A DNA stretch of 64,000 nucleotides from Semisulcospira habei (lineage: Eukaryota > Mollusca > Gastropoda > Semisulcospiridae). The first letter of the stretch is position 1, and each line of letters opens with the position of its first letter. Shown in pieces: positions 54,350-63,962 of this stretch. The notes beneath the pieces are model-generated. The model was not told the origin of the DNA. It did no database searches and saw only the letters and a list, made by a program, of their open reading frames with translations. Both the position numbers and the translations under genes were made by a program. The DNA is taken from positions 125,971,950 to 126,035,949 of the forward strand of contig BTPG01000002.1 in the NCBI GenBank assembly GCA_036245525.1. The letters are read 5' to 3'.

Positions 54350-54980
54350 TGACTGACCTTAGAACTGAGGAGATAAAAATCTGTATGATCTCTCCCTCCC
54401 TGCACCCTGTCGTGTTATTATTCTGAGAGGCTGGACCCTGTCTCCCCCCGCCCCCCCCCCCCCCCCCCAAAAAAAAAAAAAAAAAAAAAAAAAATCTTCC
54501 AACGTCGTCGTTTTTTTGGCAGTAAAATCGAAGAACAACGCAGTTATGATTTTATATGCTTCTATCCATCACCGCAGTATTATGGAAATGTAGCACTAAG
54601 CATAACTTTGTGGCTAAAACACACAAACTAAGAATGGTTCAGTGTGCTGCTAACTCAGTCTTAAGAACCAAAGAAATCACAGACATGAATCACTAGACGT
54701 GTTCACATTCAATCTCTAACCCTATCTCTAACATTACTGGACATGTTTTCATTCAATATCTGACTCTGTCTCTAACTCTAGCGCAGACAGGCCTTGTCAC
54801 ATGATCAGAGACTTGGTCTCTGGATGCAGTTCGGCCGAGTGGTACAGAGCGCGCGAACAGGAAACACGCTAGAGTTATCAGGAGAGAGATCGACAGCCGC
54901 CAATATTTGCTTCTGGTTGTTAGACTCACAGCTCCCCTGTACACTTTGACCTACCTCTGTGCCTGTAAGGACGCAGAATC
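54350..54980. other. Unassigned sequence with poly-C/poly-A run
   Basis: Poly-C followed by poly-A at 54447-54494; the phrase ATCTCTAACCCTATCTCTAAC is partly repeated near 54770. No gene is recognised. Confidence 0.45.
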
Positions 54981-55193
54981 TCTGACAATCTGCCACTGCC
55001 GAGAAAAATCAGTTGAACACCACCCAACTGCAAGAGGTATAGATCATCATGAGTTCCCGCAGTTGAGTGGACACATGAGGATCTATGCCTATTGCTGAGT
55101 ACCACTTGGTATCTAGTATGTTTCTTTGCCGGCTGGGGATCTTTCACGTTGACTTGACGCGGATTATTTCAAATACACTCTGCGTCCACTGGC

Positions 55194-56300
55194 TATCTAT
55201 CTATCTATCTATATCCCGTAGTCTTGCCGACCGTTGGGGCACCACTGATGACTTAACAACCAGCTCCCTCCATTCCTCTCTGTTCTCTGCCATTCTCAGC
55301 GTATCGCCCAGCTTCAGTCCTGTCCACTCTGAGATATTGTCCTCCCATCTTTTCCTCTGTCTTCCTCTCCTTCGCCCTCCTTGCACAGTGCCTTGCAGGA
55401 TTGTTTTGGCAATCCCTGCTGAACGCGTGACATGCCCATACCACTTCAGTTTGCGTTTTCTCACAATGGCTAATAAGTCTTCATAGGGCCCGATGGCCTG
55501 CCTGATTCTGCTTCCCACTTCCTCGTTTGTGATGTGATCTCTGTATGAGATGCCAAGCAGCCTTCGAAAACATCTCATTTCAGTGGCTTGTATCCTCCTT
55601 TCTAGGTCTGCTGTGAGGGTCCATGACTCGCAGGCATACAAGAACACTGAGATGACTAAGGAGCGCATCAGTCTGATCTTGGAGCAGAGTGTGATGTTTC
55701 TGTCCTTCCATATGGTCTTCAATCTTGTCAGTGCTGTTGTTGTCTGCGCAATCCTGGACAGTATTTCTGGTTTTGATCCCTCATCTGTCACAGTGGCTCC
55801 TAAGTATTTGAATTTCTTAACTGTTTCCAGTTTTTGGCCTCCAACCATGATTTCATTGCCAATGCCACTGGCGTTATTGGTCATCAGTTTGGTCTTCTCT
55901 GCACTGATTTCCATCCCATATGCAATGGCTGTACTATCCAGCTTTTCCACCAGCTGAGCTAGCTCCTTCTCTGTTCCTGCAAGGCCATCAATGTCGTCCG
56001 CAAAGCGCAAGTTCGTGATTGTTCTGCCTCCAATACTGACAGTTCCTTCATGATCTTTCAGAGCGTCCGTCATGATTCTTTCCAGGAAGATGTTGAAAAG
56101 AGTAGGTGAGAGCAAGCAGCCTTGTTTGACTCCAACTGTAGTCCTAAACCAATTTCCTATTTTGCCGTTGAAGCAGACTGCGCTAGTGGCCTTGTTGTAA
56201 AGGTTTGCTATGACTTTGATCAGGTTGGCATTGATGTTGTATAGCTTCATGGTGGACCAAAGGGCTGCATGCCACACCCTGTCAAACGCTTTCTTTCTTT
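55194..56300 (-). mobile_element. RTE-like retrotransposon inserted in a family B element
   Basis: Flanked by CACTGGC at 55187-55193 and 56301-56307. On the minus strand it is truncated within the RT palm at about 56296 and ends with an ATAG-repeat tail (TATCTATC on the plus strand, 55194-55212). Confidence 0.85.
55201..56297 (-). pseudogene. RTE-like reverse transcriptase, C-terminal two-thirds
   Basis: An uninterrupted frame covers the RT palm from KKAFDRVWHAALW through VGVKQGCLLSPTLFNIFLER and the catalytic FADD of TNLRFADDIDGLAG, then KFKYLGATVTDEGSKPEILS, VFLYACESWTLTADLERRIQ and a C-terminal EEWRELVVKSSVVPQRSA. The endonuclease domain and the first RT motifs are missing because of 5' truncation, and the apparent ATG at 56313 lies in flanking MITE sequence. 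It has no internal stop, suggesting a fairly young insertion. The clade is RTE-like by motif style; it is a different subfamily from the copies at 30.6, 44.0 and 57.1 kb. Confidence 0.85.
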
Positions 56301-56582
56301 CACTGGCAGTCAAAGGTTAAAAGTCATCGGCAGAGGGCAACGTATGACGTTGTTATACCTCCTGTAACCACTTTTAGATGCTTTGCAGGAGCTCACGAGA
56401 ATCTATGCTTCTTGCTGGCAGAAATCGGTCTCATTTATGTGTATTCCAGTCATTTGGGCTTAGGTCTAAGAGTGAATAAAGAAACATGGGTCTGATGTAG
56501 ATGAAGTTTATTACCACGTTTTTGCCGCACTCCAAGTCAGACAGACAAAACAAACCCAGCAATCACACAGCCAATCGTAGGC

Positions 56583-56800
56583 TTAACCCTTTTTATCCTG
56601 ACACGCTGCTGCTTGAAAGTAAGTTGATCATGATAGTTCAAGGTTGGTGCCAGAATAGCTTGGCGCCGGAGGCGCCAAGCTATTCTGGCACCAACCTTGA
56701 ACTAAAATATTCGATCTATCTCCCAATCTGTTATATAGCCTTCGTACCACAATATCAAATGATTAAAAAAAAAAATCAGCTTTAGCATGTGATGGGTTAA
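56583..56800. mobile_element. Family A TTAA fold-back, copy 17
   Basis: TTAACCCTTTTTATCC at the left, GTGATGGGTTAA at the right. The hairpin arms GTTCAAGGTTGGTGCCAGAA and complement carry a paired GTTGG/CCAAC change from GGTGG/CCACC. Confidence 0.85.
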
Positions 56801-57099
56801 ATCCCATTGACGTTATGCATCGATGTTGATTGAGTGTAGAGAACTATAGTCTCAGAGTGAGGCCTCGGCAAAGTTCCTGAAAATCCTCGGCGTCTTGTGT
56901 TGGGTCCCAACCTCGGCGTCGACCCAACCTCGGCCAAAGTGAAATATACTGGTCACAAATAGTAAGATATACTAACATTTCAGCTTGAATTACTAAAAGT
57001 CCTCAGAATCGGTATAATCACGGGTATATCAGTGATTAGCCATCCCACCGGCTGGCCTACACTTTCACAACATTGGTGTGACATCTCTCTCTCTCTCTC

Positions 57100-58290
57100 T
57101 TGGCTTGACTTCGCGAACGAAGATTTTATAGGAGTTGCCCGCCACGACGTCTGCAGGCTTGTTCGTGGCTGCGGAGGCCAATCCGAGACAGGCAGGTTCG
57201 ACCGCAGTGGCTGCAGGGGAAGGTATGGCCAGGGTTCTGAGCTGCGGCATCTCTGTTTTTTCTCCTGAGCCGCTTGTCCTTAAGGCTAGCTCTGTGAGAG
57301 TCCTCAAAGGAGACAGCTGCCTTGTAAATGGTGGAGCGCCAGGTGTCACGGTCCGCAGCAAGCGAAGACCACTGGTGGTGGTCGATTTGGCAGGCACTAA
57401 GTGACTTCTTGAGACAGTCTTTGTATCTCTTCTTTGGTGCCCCTCTGTCACGGTGTCCAGTAGCAAGCTCGCCGAACAGGGTGATCTTTGGTAGGCGATG
57501 ATCCTCCATCCTGGAGACATGCCCCGCCCAGCGGAGCTGTGTCCGCAGCAGCAAAGCCTCGATGCTCACAGTTTCAGCCTGTTCAAGGACCTCGACGTTG
57601 GTGACATAGTCACTCCAGTGAATGCCCAGGATGGTACGCAGGCAGCGCTGGTGGAAGCGTTCGAGGAGTCGTAGTTGGCTGCGGTAGAGGGCCCAGGACT
57701 CGGAACCATACAGCAGGGTGGGGAGGACCACAGCTCTGTACACGCTGATCTTGGTGCCTGTTTTCAGCTGTTGATTGTGCCACACCCGCTTGAAAAGTCG
57801 CCCGAAAGCGCTGTTCGCTTTTGCCAGCCTGCTGTCAAGCTCCTTGTCCAGCTTGGCGTCCGACGTGATAATGCAGCCAAGGTAAGTAAACTGGTGCATT
57901 GACTTTAGTTCAGACTCGCCAATGGTGATGTGAGGAGGGCGATACACTGTCTTGGGTGCCGGCTGATGGAGGACCTCTGTCTTTTTCAGACTGACCTCGA
58001 GTCCAAAGAGCTGGGCAGCATCTGCGAAGCAAGACGTGATGCGCTGCAGGGCTCTCTCTGTGTGTGCAACGAGGGCAGCATCATCAGCAAAAAGCAGCTC
58101 ACGAATCAGTTGGTCTAGGGTTTTCGTGTGGGCCTGCAGTCGTCTGAGGTTGAACAGGCTGCCATCGAGACGATACCTGATGTATACTGCATCGTCATCA
58201 TCGAGGTCCACTGTGGCCTGCTTCAACATCATGCTAAAAAAGATGGTGAAGAGGGTCGGTGCCAGCACGCAGCCCTGCTTTACGCCGACA
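57100..58290 (-). mobile_element. RTE-like retrotransposon in a palindrome centre
   Basis: Same subfamily as 30619-32411. The 3' end (CTTGGCTTGACTTCGCGAAC on the plus strand) carries an AG-type tail at 57085-57100. GACAT flanks it on both sides (57079-57083 and 58287-58291). It is 5'-truncated inside the RT palm. Confidence 0.85.
57126..58268 (-). pseudogene. RTE-like reverse transcriptase, C-terminal half, open frame
   Basis: A 380-residue frame without stops. It contains LAPTLFTIFFSMMLKQATVD, the catalytic FADD in RELLFADDAALVAH, VSLKKTEVLHQPAPKTVYRP, MHQFTYLGCIITSDAKLDKE, LLYGSESWALYRSQLRLLER and HVSRMEDHRLPKITLFGELA. It ends in a putative zinc finger CSHCGRTCLSRIGLRSHEQA. The endonuclease and N-terminal RT motifs are absent. 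It is close to the broken copy at 30648-32410 but retains a few codons missing there. Function of the terminal Cys/His motif is unknown to me; nucleic-acid binding is a guess. Confidence 0.85.
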
Positions 58291-58292
58291 TA

Positions 58293-58480
58293 TACTGCTC
58301 ACAAAAAGTAAAGGGCATATTACTTTTTGCTTGAATCATTAAAATGTCCCCAAAAGTTTAAAACATTAATCTGATAATCAGGAAAAAGGTGACTGCAGTT
58401 TCCAGTTGTAAGGTGTTTTTTTCCGACATTTTAGTGATTCAAGCTGAAATTATGACGTCCCTTACTTTTTGTGAGCAGTA
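58293..58480. mobile_element. Tc1/mariner-type MITE
   Basis: Ends TACTGCTCACAAAAAGTAA and its inverse, with about 58 bp of imperfect terminal inverted repeat (GCTTGAATCA...AAAATGTC inside both ends). TA occurs at both boundaries. The element is 188 bp and non-coding. Confidence 0.85.
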
Positions 58481-58718
58481 TACATGTATGTCACAACAAT
58501 TTTGTGAAATTGTAGGCCAATGGGATGGCTAATCACTGATATAGCCGTTATTATACCCATTCTGAGAACTTTTGTAATTCAAGCTGACAAGTTGTGAGCA
58601 TTGTATGTCACTCTGGCCGAGGTTGGGTTGACGCCCAGGTTGGGACCCAACATCTTGCAGGGCTTGTAAAGCTTGATGCCCCTTGAAAGCAGGATGGAAC
58701 GTATCGTCCGTATATGAC

Positions 58719-58790
58719 TCACACGTGTTGTCTCCTGCGATTCGCTAGCGCTGATCAGAGGTAGCGAATCGATGGAGACAACCAGTGTGT
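58719..58790. repeat. Family O fold-back, copy 3
   Basis: CACACGTGTTGTCTCCTGCG then ATTCGCTA pairs with TAGCGAATCGATGGAGACAA then CCAGTGTG. The loop is about 11 bases. Confidence 0.75.
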
Positions 58791-58805
58791 ATAGACTTCT
58801 GTACG

Positions 58806-59021
58806 TTAACCCATTACACCCTGAAGCCGATTTCTGTTTAAAATTTGCTTATTGTCCTATAATGGCTACATTACAGATTAGGAGACAGCTCAACCATTTC
58901 AGTTCAAGGGTGGTGCCAGAATAGCTTGGCGCCTCAGGCGCCAAGCTATTCTGGCACCGCCCTTGAACTATCATAGTCAAACGTATTTCAAGCAAAAGCG
59001 TATTACAGTAAAATGGGTTAA
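58806..59021. mobile_element. Family A TTAA fold-back, copy 18
   Basis: TTAACCCATTACACCCTG at the left and GTAAAATGGGTTAA at the right, with hairpin GTTCAAGGGTGGTGCCAGAA and complement closing at GGCGCCTCAGGCGCC. Confidence 0.9.
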
Positions 59022-59351
59022 CGGAGGAACTTGATGATGTCAAGACTGGGATGTTTGCCTTGTAAGTAATTCACACGGACTGTGTTTATTAGAACATCTA
59101 TATTTCAACTCACCGTGGCAGTACAACACCGTTAATAAAGAAAGTAAACGCATACGGCTACAACCAGAAAAGCTTTCGCGATCTACTGAACAAGCTTCCA
59201 ACCCTCCCCTCTCTTCTCGTCCAAGAAAAAAACAAACAACAACAAAAAAAAAAAAAACCAAAAAGACTTCTTTTTTTTTTTTTTTTTTAATGACGATGCA
59301 ATATTTTATCTATGATGTGTAATGCTTTTGCATCAGCACACAACGAAAACG

Positions 59352-59482
59352 GTGTCAACAAGTATGGTCTGATTGTCAACAAGTATGGTCTGATTGTCAA
59401 CAAGTATGGTCTGATTGTCAACAAGTATGGTCTGATTGTCAACAAGTATGGTCTGATTGTCAACAAGTATGGTCTGATTGCG
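59352..59482. repeat. Tandem array, six 21-bp units
   Basis: Unit GTCAACAAGTATGGTCTGATT repeats six times, in frame on both strands (NKYGLIV and its antisense). It is followed directly by a family F element. Confidence 0.95.
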
Positions 59483-59489
59483 TCTTGTG

Positions 59490-59610
59490 TTAACCTCTTA
59501 TCTGCTATTGACGATCCGCTCAGCAGAGAAAAAAACAACAACAACGCGTCAGTAGTTACGCGTCTTTTCCGCCGAATGGTATCGCCACTGAGTAGCAGTC
59601 GAAGGAGTAA
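59490..59610. mobile_element. Family F TTAA fold-back, copy 3
   Basis: TTAACCTCTTATCTGCTATT at the left, GAGTAGCAGTCGAAGGAGTA then A at the right. The inner arms are TGACGATCCGCTC and GAATGGTATCGCCA with an ACAACAACG insertion; diverged. Confidence 0.7.
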
Positions 59611-59683
59611 GTTCTGATCAGATTTTGATCGTAACAGAAAGCCAAAGGAAAACATTGGTAGTTTCAATCGAAAAGCGTTCAGG

Positions 59684-59763
59684 TTAACTCATTCGAGACG
59701 AACGGCATCCGGATACGCGGCTGAAGCCGCGTATCCGGATGCCGTTCGTCTCGAATGAGTTAA
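59684..59763. mobile_element. Family E all-hairpin TTAA element, perfect copy
   Basis: The 80-bp element is a single perfect hairpin: 38-bp arms starting TTAACTCATTCGAGACGAAC and a 4-base TGAA loop, ending in TTAA. There is nothing besides the inverted repeat. Confidence 0.95.
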
Positions 59764-60115
59764 AGGTCCGAGTCCTTCAGTTGACGCGATAGATTTGCAA
59801 CGATGTATGAAATCGGTTGATTTTGCACGCGTACGTCTGACAACCGATCTCATTTTGCTGATTGAGATGTCATAGGTTGCGGCCTATTTGTGGCCTCTAA
59901 TGTCCGCGCACGTGCTTATGAATATATAATAGGCATGTAGAGACACGCGCGACGTGCCAAGATGGAGATGGAACAGATTTGTTTAGAGAAGTAGATCTCT
60001 ACTCGATGGTAAACATCACAGCTAATCACGTGGTTCACTACCTGGCTGCTGACAGATTAGATGCAAATGGCGCTCCCCGCGTCCCTTAGCGGCGACGTCT
60101 ACTCTGCCCTAAGAG

Positions 60116-60222
60116 GGCAAAAGACTGCAAATCCATTCTTGTGAAACGCGAGATTTTCATTGAATTACAAAGAAAATATCGCTTTTCACAAAAATGGGCT
60201 TACTGTCTTTTGCCTTCTCAGC
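60116..60222. repeat. Family H fold-back, copy 4
   Basis: AGGGCAAAAGACTGCAAATC then CATTCTTGTGAAACGCGAG on the left and CGCTTTTCACAAAAATGGGC then TTACTGTCTTTTGCCTT on the right. Imperfect stem. Confidence 0.75.
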
Positions 60223-60246
60223 TCAGTCTTCTCGAGAGTACACTTG

Positions 60247-61835
60247 TACACAATGGTCAAAACGTAAGGGCCACCCGTTTGTGTCATTGTTTATCGTCGC
60301 AAGTACGCTAATAAAACACAATGTTCTTGCGATCCAAATGGGTTAAAAGTTGACCTTCGACAGTCCACTGTACAGGGAACAATAGACAACAATTCATCAA
60401 TTTTCACGAACGTGTCAAATGCACGTGAAACATCGTCAGTTTTTGTGAAAAGCTGTGCGATATTGGCAAGCGTACCAAAGGCAGGCAAGTGGAAAAACTC
60501 GGAAACGTGATAAAAGGGTCAGTCGTGAACACTGAGCATTTCTGTTTCGTTACAAATACCGGTACAGTAGGGGCATAATTGTCACTTTCCTAACCATGCC
60601 AGCACGACGAAGCCTAACGCCAGTAGATCAAGGCCGGGCTATGTATGGCTGCAGGATGGAATTTCCGGACGAGAAGTTGGGAGACGTCTTGGGGTGTCCC
60701 ATTCAGTGATCCAGAGGCTGCTGGCACGATTTCAAGAAACTGGAAGGGCAGAACAACGACCCTGCTTAGGACGCCCGCGCTGCTCCAACAGAAGGGAGGA
60801 CAGATCTGTGTGTGGCGGCTCTGTGCGACCGAACTGTCACGTCAACCACACTGCGACGTCAACTGATTCAAGCTGCAAACGTTAACGTCAGCAGAAGCAC
60901 AGTCTGCTGACGTCTGCGCGAAATTGGCCTGGCTTCATGCAGAGCAGCAGTGAGAATACCCCTCACTCCAGCTCATCGCAGAGCTTGCCTGGTGTCGTCA
61001 ACATGTGAGGTCGAACAGACTCCAGTGGACTAAGGTTTTGTTTACTGATGAGTCACGGTTCACTGTGTCCTTCAACGACGGCAGGGTGAGGGTCTAGAGA
61101 CACCAGGGCGAGCGATTCACGGATGGATGCGTCCAAGAGGTGGATCGCTATGGAGGAGGCTCAGTCATGGTCTGGGCAGGCTTCAGCAGGGAAGGCAGGA
61201 CCCCCTGCCCCCCCCCCCTTCCACGTCATCCGAGGCACCCTGACTAGACTGCTTTATCGGGAAGAGATTGTGCCGCCCCTCATCCAGCCAGCTCTCCAAG
61301 CCATAGGCGACAATGCTTGTTTTGCAGGACGTCAACGCTCGACCTCATCGCGCCCGTGTGGTGGATGAGTACCTTGAGCAACGGGGCATCAAGCGGATGG
61401 AGTGGCCAGGTTCACCTGATCTGGCTTCCATCGAGCACCTCTGGGACGTGCTGGGGCCACGTGTAGTCAGCAACTACCACCCCACCTCAAGGCGTCCCCC
61501 AGCTGATTCAGTTCCTGCATCAAGCGTGGGAAGCGATCCCACAACATGTTCTCCGAACCCTGGTGAACTCCATGTGTCAACGCTGCATTGAATGCTTGGC
61601 TGCACACGGTGGGTACAATCGCTACTGACTGGACCAGTCTTGTGTGACTTTTCAAATGAGGGGTGGGTGAACATTCTAACGTACTGCTGTTGTTACAATT
61701 GCTTGATTTACTCAAAACTTAAATGAAATTGTTACTGAATAAATTAGCAAAGTACTGACTCCAAGTATTGTTACATTATTTGTGTGGTGTTGTCGTCTGC
61801 GATAAAAAGTGGCCCTTACGTTTTGACCATTAGTA
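60247..61835 (+). mobile_element. Tc1/mariner transposon, DD34E, inactivated
   Basis: Terminal inverted repeats ATGGTCAAAACGTAAGGGCC at 60252-60271 and, inverted, at 61811-61830. TA dinucleotides bracket the element a few bases outside (60247-60248 and 61834-61835). The 1.59-kb length is normal for a Tc1-type element. The single transposase gene is broken. Confidence 0.88.
60597..61590 (+). pseudogene. Tc1-like transposase (DD34E), broken
   Basis: The start MPARRSLTPVDQGRAM is followed by a frame change at about 60640. The helix-turn-helix region continues in another frame as DGISGREVGRRLGVSHSVIQ then RLLARFQETGRAEQRP. The catalytic core shows the first Asp in VLFTDESRFTVSFNDGRV, then an in-frame stop at about 61095, and the second part in ENARPH-type sequence (here QDVNARPHRARVVDEYLEQR). 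Counting from that Asp to the Glu in ASIEHLWDVL gives 34 residues, the DD34E spacing of Tc1-like enzymes. A poly-C run at 61208-61220 adds another frame change. The enzyme would cut and paste at TA sites if intact; this copy cannot. Confidence 0.85.
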
Positions 61836-61926
61836 TAGTTCTTTACCGGACTAGAGTTTTCTCATTGAAATCAGTCGAGAGGCGGTTGCTGTGGATCTTG
61901 ATAGTTTTCTAGGAAGCAACTGAACC

Positions 61927-62437
61927 CCCAGGAAGCAAAGGTTCTCGAGGCTGCGATGGCCGCAGTGGGCCCGCGCACGGCGTGATTGATTGATTGTACA
62001 TTGCTTAACGTCCCGACAGCAACAAGGCTTTCTCAGGACGTGCCTGCACTGCTTGTGAAAAAAAAAAAAAAAAAAAACTAAACAGAACATTGAATGTATG
62101 TCGCCAGCCGGTCAAATACATTAAATAAACCTAACACATGGGGCCTAAATAAAGCTAAGACCATTTAGCAACACACATCCAATATCAAGAGCTACAGGCA
62201 GCGCAGACAGTAGGGAGAGTTTAAAATAGGAAAATACAGGTGAATGGACCACGGGTAGACAGAAACTCATGCCCCAGAATAGAGAGGAAAACCCACCCTG
62301 TGGGGCTGACCAGGGTGACCCTGGGAACTAAAAAGTAGTTAACCCCACCCAAGTCCCCCAGGGCAGACCCGGGTGGGGGGCGCACGACGTGGGCGCACTA
62401 CATCCGTCGTGGGCCCAAAAACGTATTGCTACTGGGG
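61927..62437. repeat. Family D fold-back, copy 7, split by a SINE
   Basis: Left arm CCCAGGAAGCAAAGGTTCTC...GATGGCCGCAGTGGGCCCGC and right arm CACTACATCCGTCGTGGGCC...ACGTATTGCTACTGGGG, interrupted at the hairpin centre by a SINE at 61985-62379. Confidence 0.8.
61985..62379 (-). mobile_element. SINE of about 390 bp, copy 3
   Basis: Flanked by a 12-bp direct repeat with one mismatch (GCGCACGGCGTG, 61973-61984; GCGCACGACGTG, 62380-62391). On the minus strand it starts CCCACCCGGGTCTGCCCTGG and ends CGTTAAGCAATGTACAATCA then ATCAAT. An internal poly-A/T run at 62059-62077 marks a variable position. It is otherwise very similar to the copy at 45318-45697. Confidence 0.9.
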
Positions 62438-62515
62438 AAAAGGTCTTCGGGTGGACGTCGATCGTAGCTGACCCTCGCACATCTGGTTGCAGGCCAACTA
62501 CAGTTCTGCTCTTAG

Positions 62516-62632
62516 CAGGCAAAAGACAGTAATTCCATTTTTTGTTTGTGTTTGTTTGTTGGTGAATTGTGAGATTTTCATTGTATGAAAATGAAAATCT
62601 CGTTTTTCACAAATAGTGAAATTTGCCTTCCT
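62516..62632. repeat. Family H fold-back, copy 5
   Basis: GCAGGCAAAAGACAGTAATT then CCATTTTTTG on the left and CGTTTTTCACAAATAGTGAA then ATTTGCC on the right, with perfect inner GAGATTTTCATTGTATGAAAATGAAAATCTC-type pairing. Confidence 0.7.
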
Positions 62633-62713
62633 TGGGGCAGACTGGACATGGACTGGACTAGACTATGGTCTGAGGACGTTTTGCTTCGTAGGGTTGTGTA
62701 TGACTGATTTGCC

Positions 62714-63366
62714 CGGTGGCAGTTCACGTGCTTAGTGTATGATTGTCTTGCTTGGTGATAGTTTAGTGTTTCAGTGTCTAGGCGCGGTGGCAGTTCACGT
62801 GCTTAGTGTATGATTGTCTTGCTTGGTGATAGTTTAGTGTTTCAATGTCTAGGCGCGGTGGCAGTTCACGTGCTTAGTGTATGATTGTCTTGCTTGGTGA
62901 TAGTTTAGTGTTTCAGTGTCTAGGCGCGGTGGCAGTTCACGTGCTTAGTGTATGATTGTCTTGCTTGGTGATAGTTTAGTGTTTCAATGTCTAGGCGCGG
63001 TGGCAGTTCACGTGCTTAGTGTATGATTGTCTTGCTTGGTGATAGTTTAGTGTTTCAGTGTCTAGGCGCCGTGGCAGTTCACGTGCTTAGTGTATGATTG
63101 TCTTGCCAGGTGATAGTTTAGTGTTTCAGTGTCTAGGCGCGGTGGCAGTTCACGTGCTTAGTGTATGATTGTCTTGCCAGGTGATAGTTTAGTGTTTCAG
63201 TGTCTAGGCGCGGTGGCAGTTCAGGTCACGTGCTTAGTGTATGATTGTCTTGCCAGGTGATAGTTTAGTGTTTCAGTGTCTAGGCGCGGTGGCAGTTCAG
63301 GTCACGTGCTTAGTGTATGATTGTCTTGCCAGGTGATAGTTTAGTATTTCACACAGTGTCTAGGCG
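62714..63366. repeat. Tandem array, nine 71-76-bp units
   Basis: Unit begins CGGTGGCAGTTCACGTGCTT and ends TCAGTGTCTAGGCG. Starts are 62714, 62785, 62856, 62927, 62998, 63069, 63140, 63211 and 63287. Units 1-5 carry CTTGCTTGG and units 6-9 carry CTTGCCAGG. TTCAGTG and TTCAATG alternate in units 1-5. Units 8 and 9 have a 5-bp insertion (CAGGT). Confidence 0.95.
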
Positions 63367-63419
63367 AAACCAACACCTAAGTAAATGCAAAAGTAGCAAA
63401 ATGGAATAAAGTTGGGAGA

Positions 63420-63520
63420 AACGAAATGAAATGAAATGAAACTTTATTTATTATTTATTTCTCAACGGATGAAGTAATTAGCACGTGTGCCATTTTTCAT
63501 ACTTGCCGCTGCTACTCTAC
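63420..63520 (-). repeat. 3' end of the CR1/L2-like element, copy 3
   Basis: AAATGAAACTTTATTTATTA then TTTCTCAACGGATG...ACTTGCCGCTGCTAC matches the 3' end of the element at 51609-53160. The tail on the minus strand is a TTTCA repeat. Confidence 0.7.
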
Positions 63521-63767
63521 AAACACAGGATAACAATTGTAATACTAATAGTACCAAATTACACAAAGAAAAATTAGGAGACATTAAACATGAAGAGACA
63601 TTAAACTAAATTCATTCATTCATTCGGTCATAGAAAAACAAACGAAAAACAGAAAGTACACGCAACGCGCGCACACACATACACGCTCGCGCGCACACAC
63701 AGACACGCGCTAATGATAACTTGACCTATATACGAAGCAAATCATTTGGATCATAGTGAAAATTCAC

Positions 63768-63773
<6 letters not shown>

Positions 63774-63848
<75 letters not shown>

Positions 63849-63962
63849 ACGACACAGGCAGACAGACAGACGACACAGGCAGACAGACAGACGACACAGG
63901 CAGACAGACAGACGACACAGGCAGACAGACAGACGACACAGGCAGACAGACAGACAGACAGA
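63774..63962. repeat. Compound (AG)n-(GGCA)n-21-bp tandem repeat
   Basis: AG tract (63774-63807), GGCA tract (to about 63848), then five 21-bp units GACGACACAGGCAGACAGACA. It gives long artefactual frames on both strands. Confidence 0.95.

Larger units (their letters stand above)
54985..56320. mobile_element. Family B TTAA fold-back split by an RTE-like element
   Basis: Left border TGCCACTGCCGAGAAAAATC; hairpin at 55030-55095 (GCAAGAGGTATAGATCATCA and a diverged complement). The right flank ends CACTGGC at 55193 and resumes after the insertion as CACTGGCAGTCAAAGGTTAA, ending in TTAA at 56317-56320. Removing the insertion restores the standard B right border. Confidence 0.85.
56898..58653. 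mobile_element. Large palindromic element split by an RTE-like insertion and a MITE
   Basis: The left arm (56898-57083) starts TGTTGGGTCCCAACCTCGGC and the right arm (58488-58653) is its inverted copy, about 170 bp each with moderate divergence. Between them lie the RTE-like fragment and a TA-flanked MITE. Removing both, and one copy of the GACAT duplication, joins the arms as GTGACATACATGTATGTCAC, a perfect palindrome. The arms also contain an ATACTGGTCACAAATAGTAA mariner-like end. Confidence 0.8.

Noticed and set aside
59312..59667. Possible secreted or repeat protein with NKYGLIV or TIRPYLL heptads
   Set aside because: It arises from a 21-bp tandem repeat whose length is a multiple of three, so it is open in both directions. 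No coding context surrounds it.
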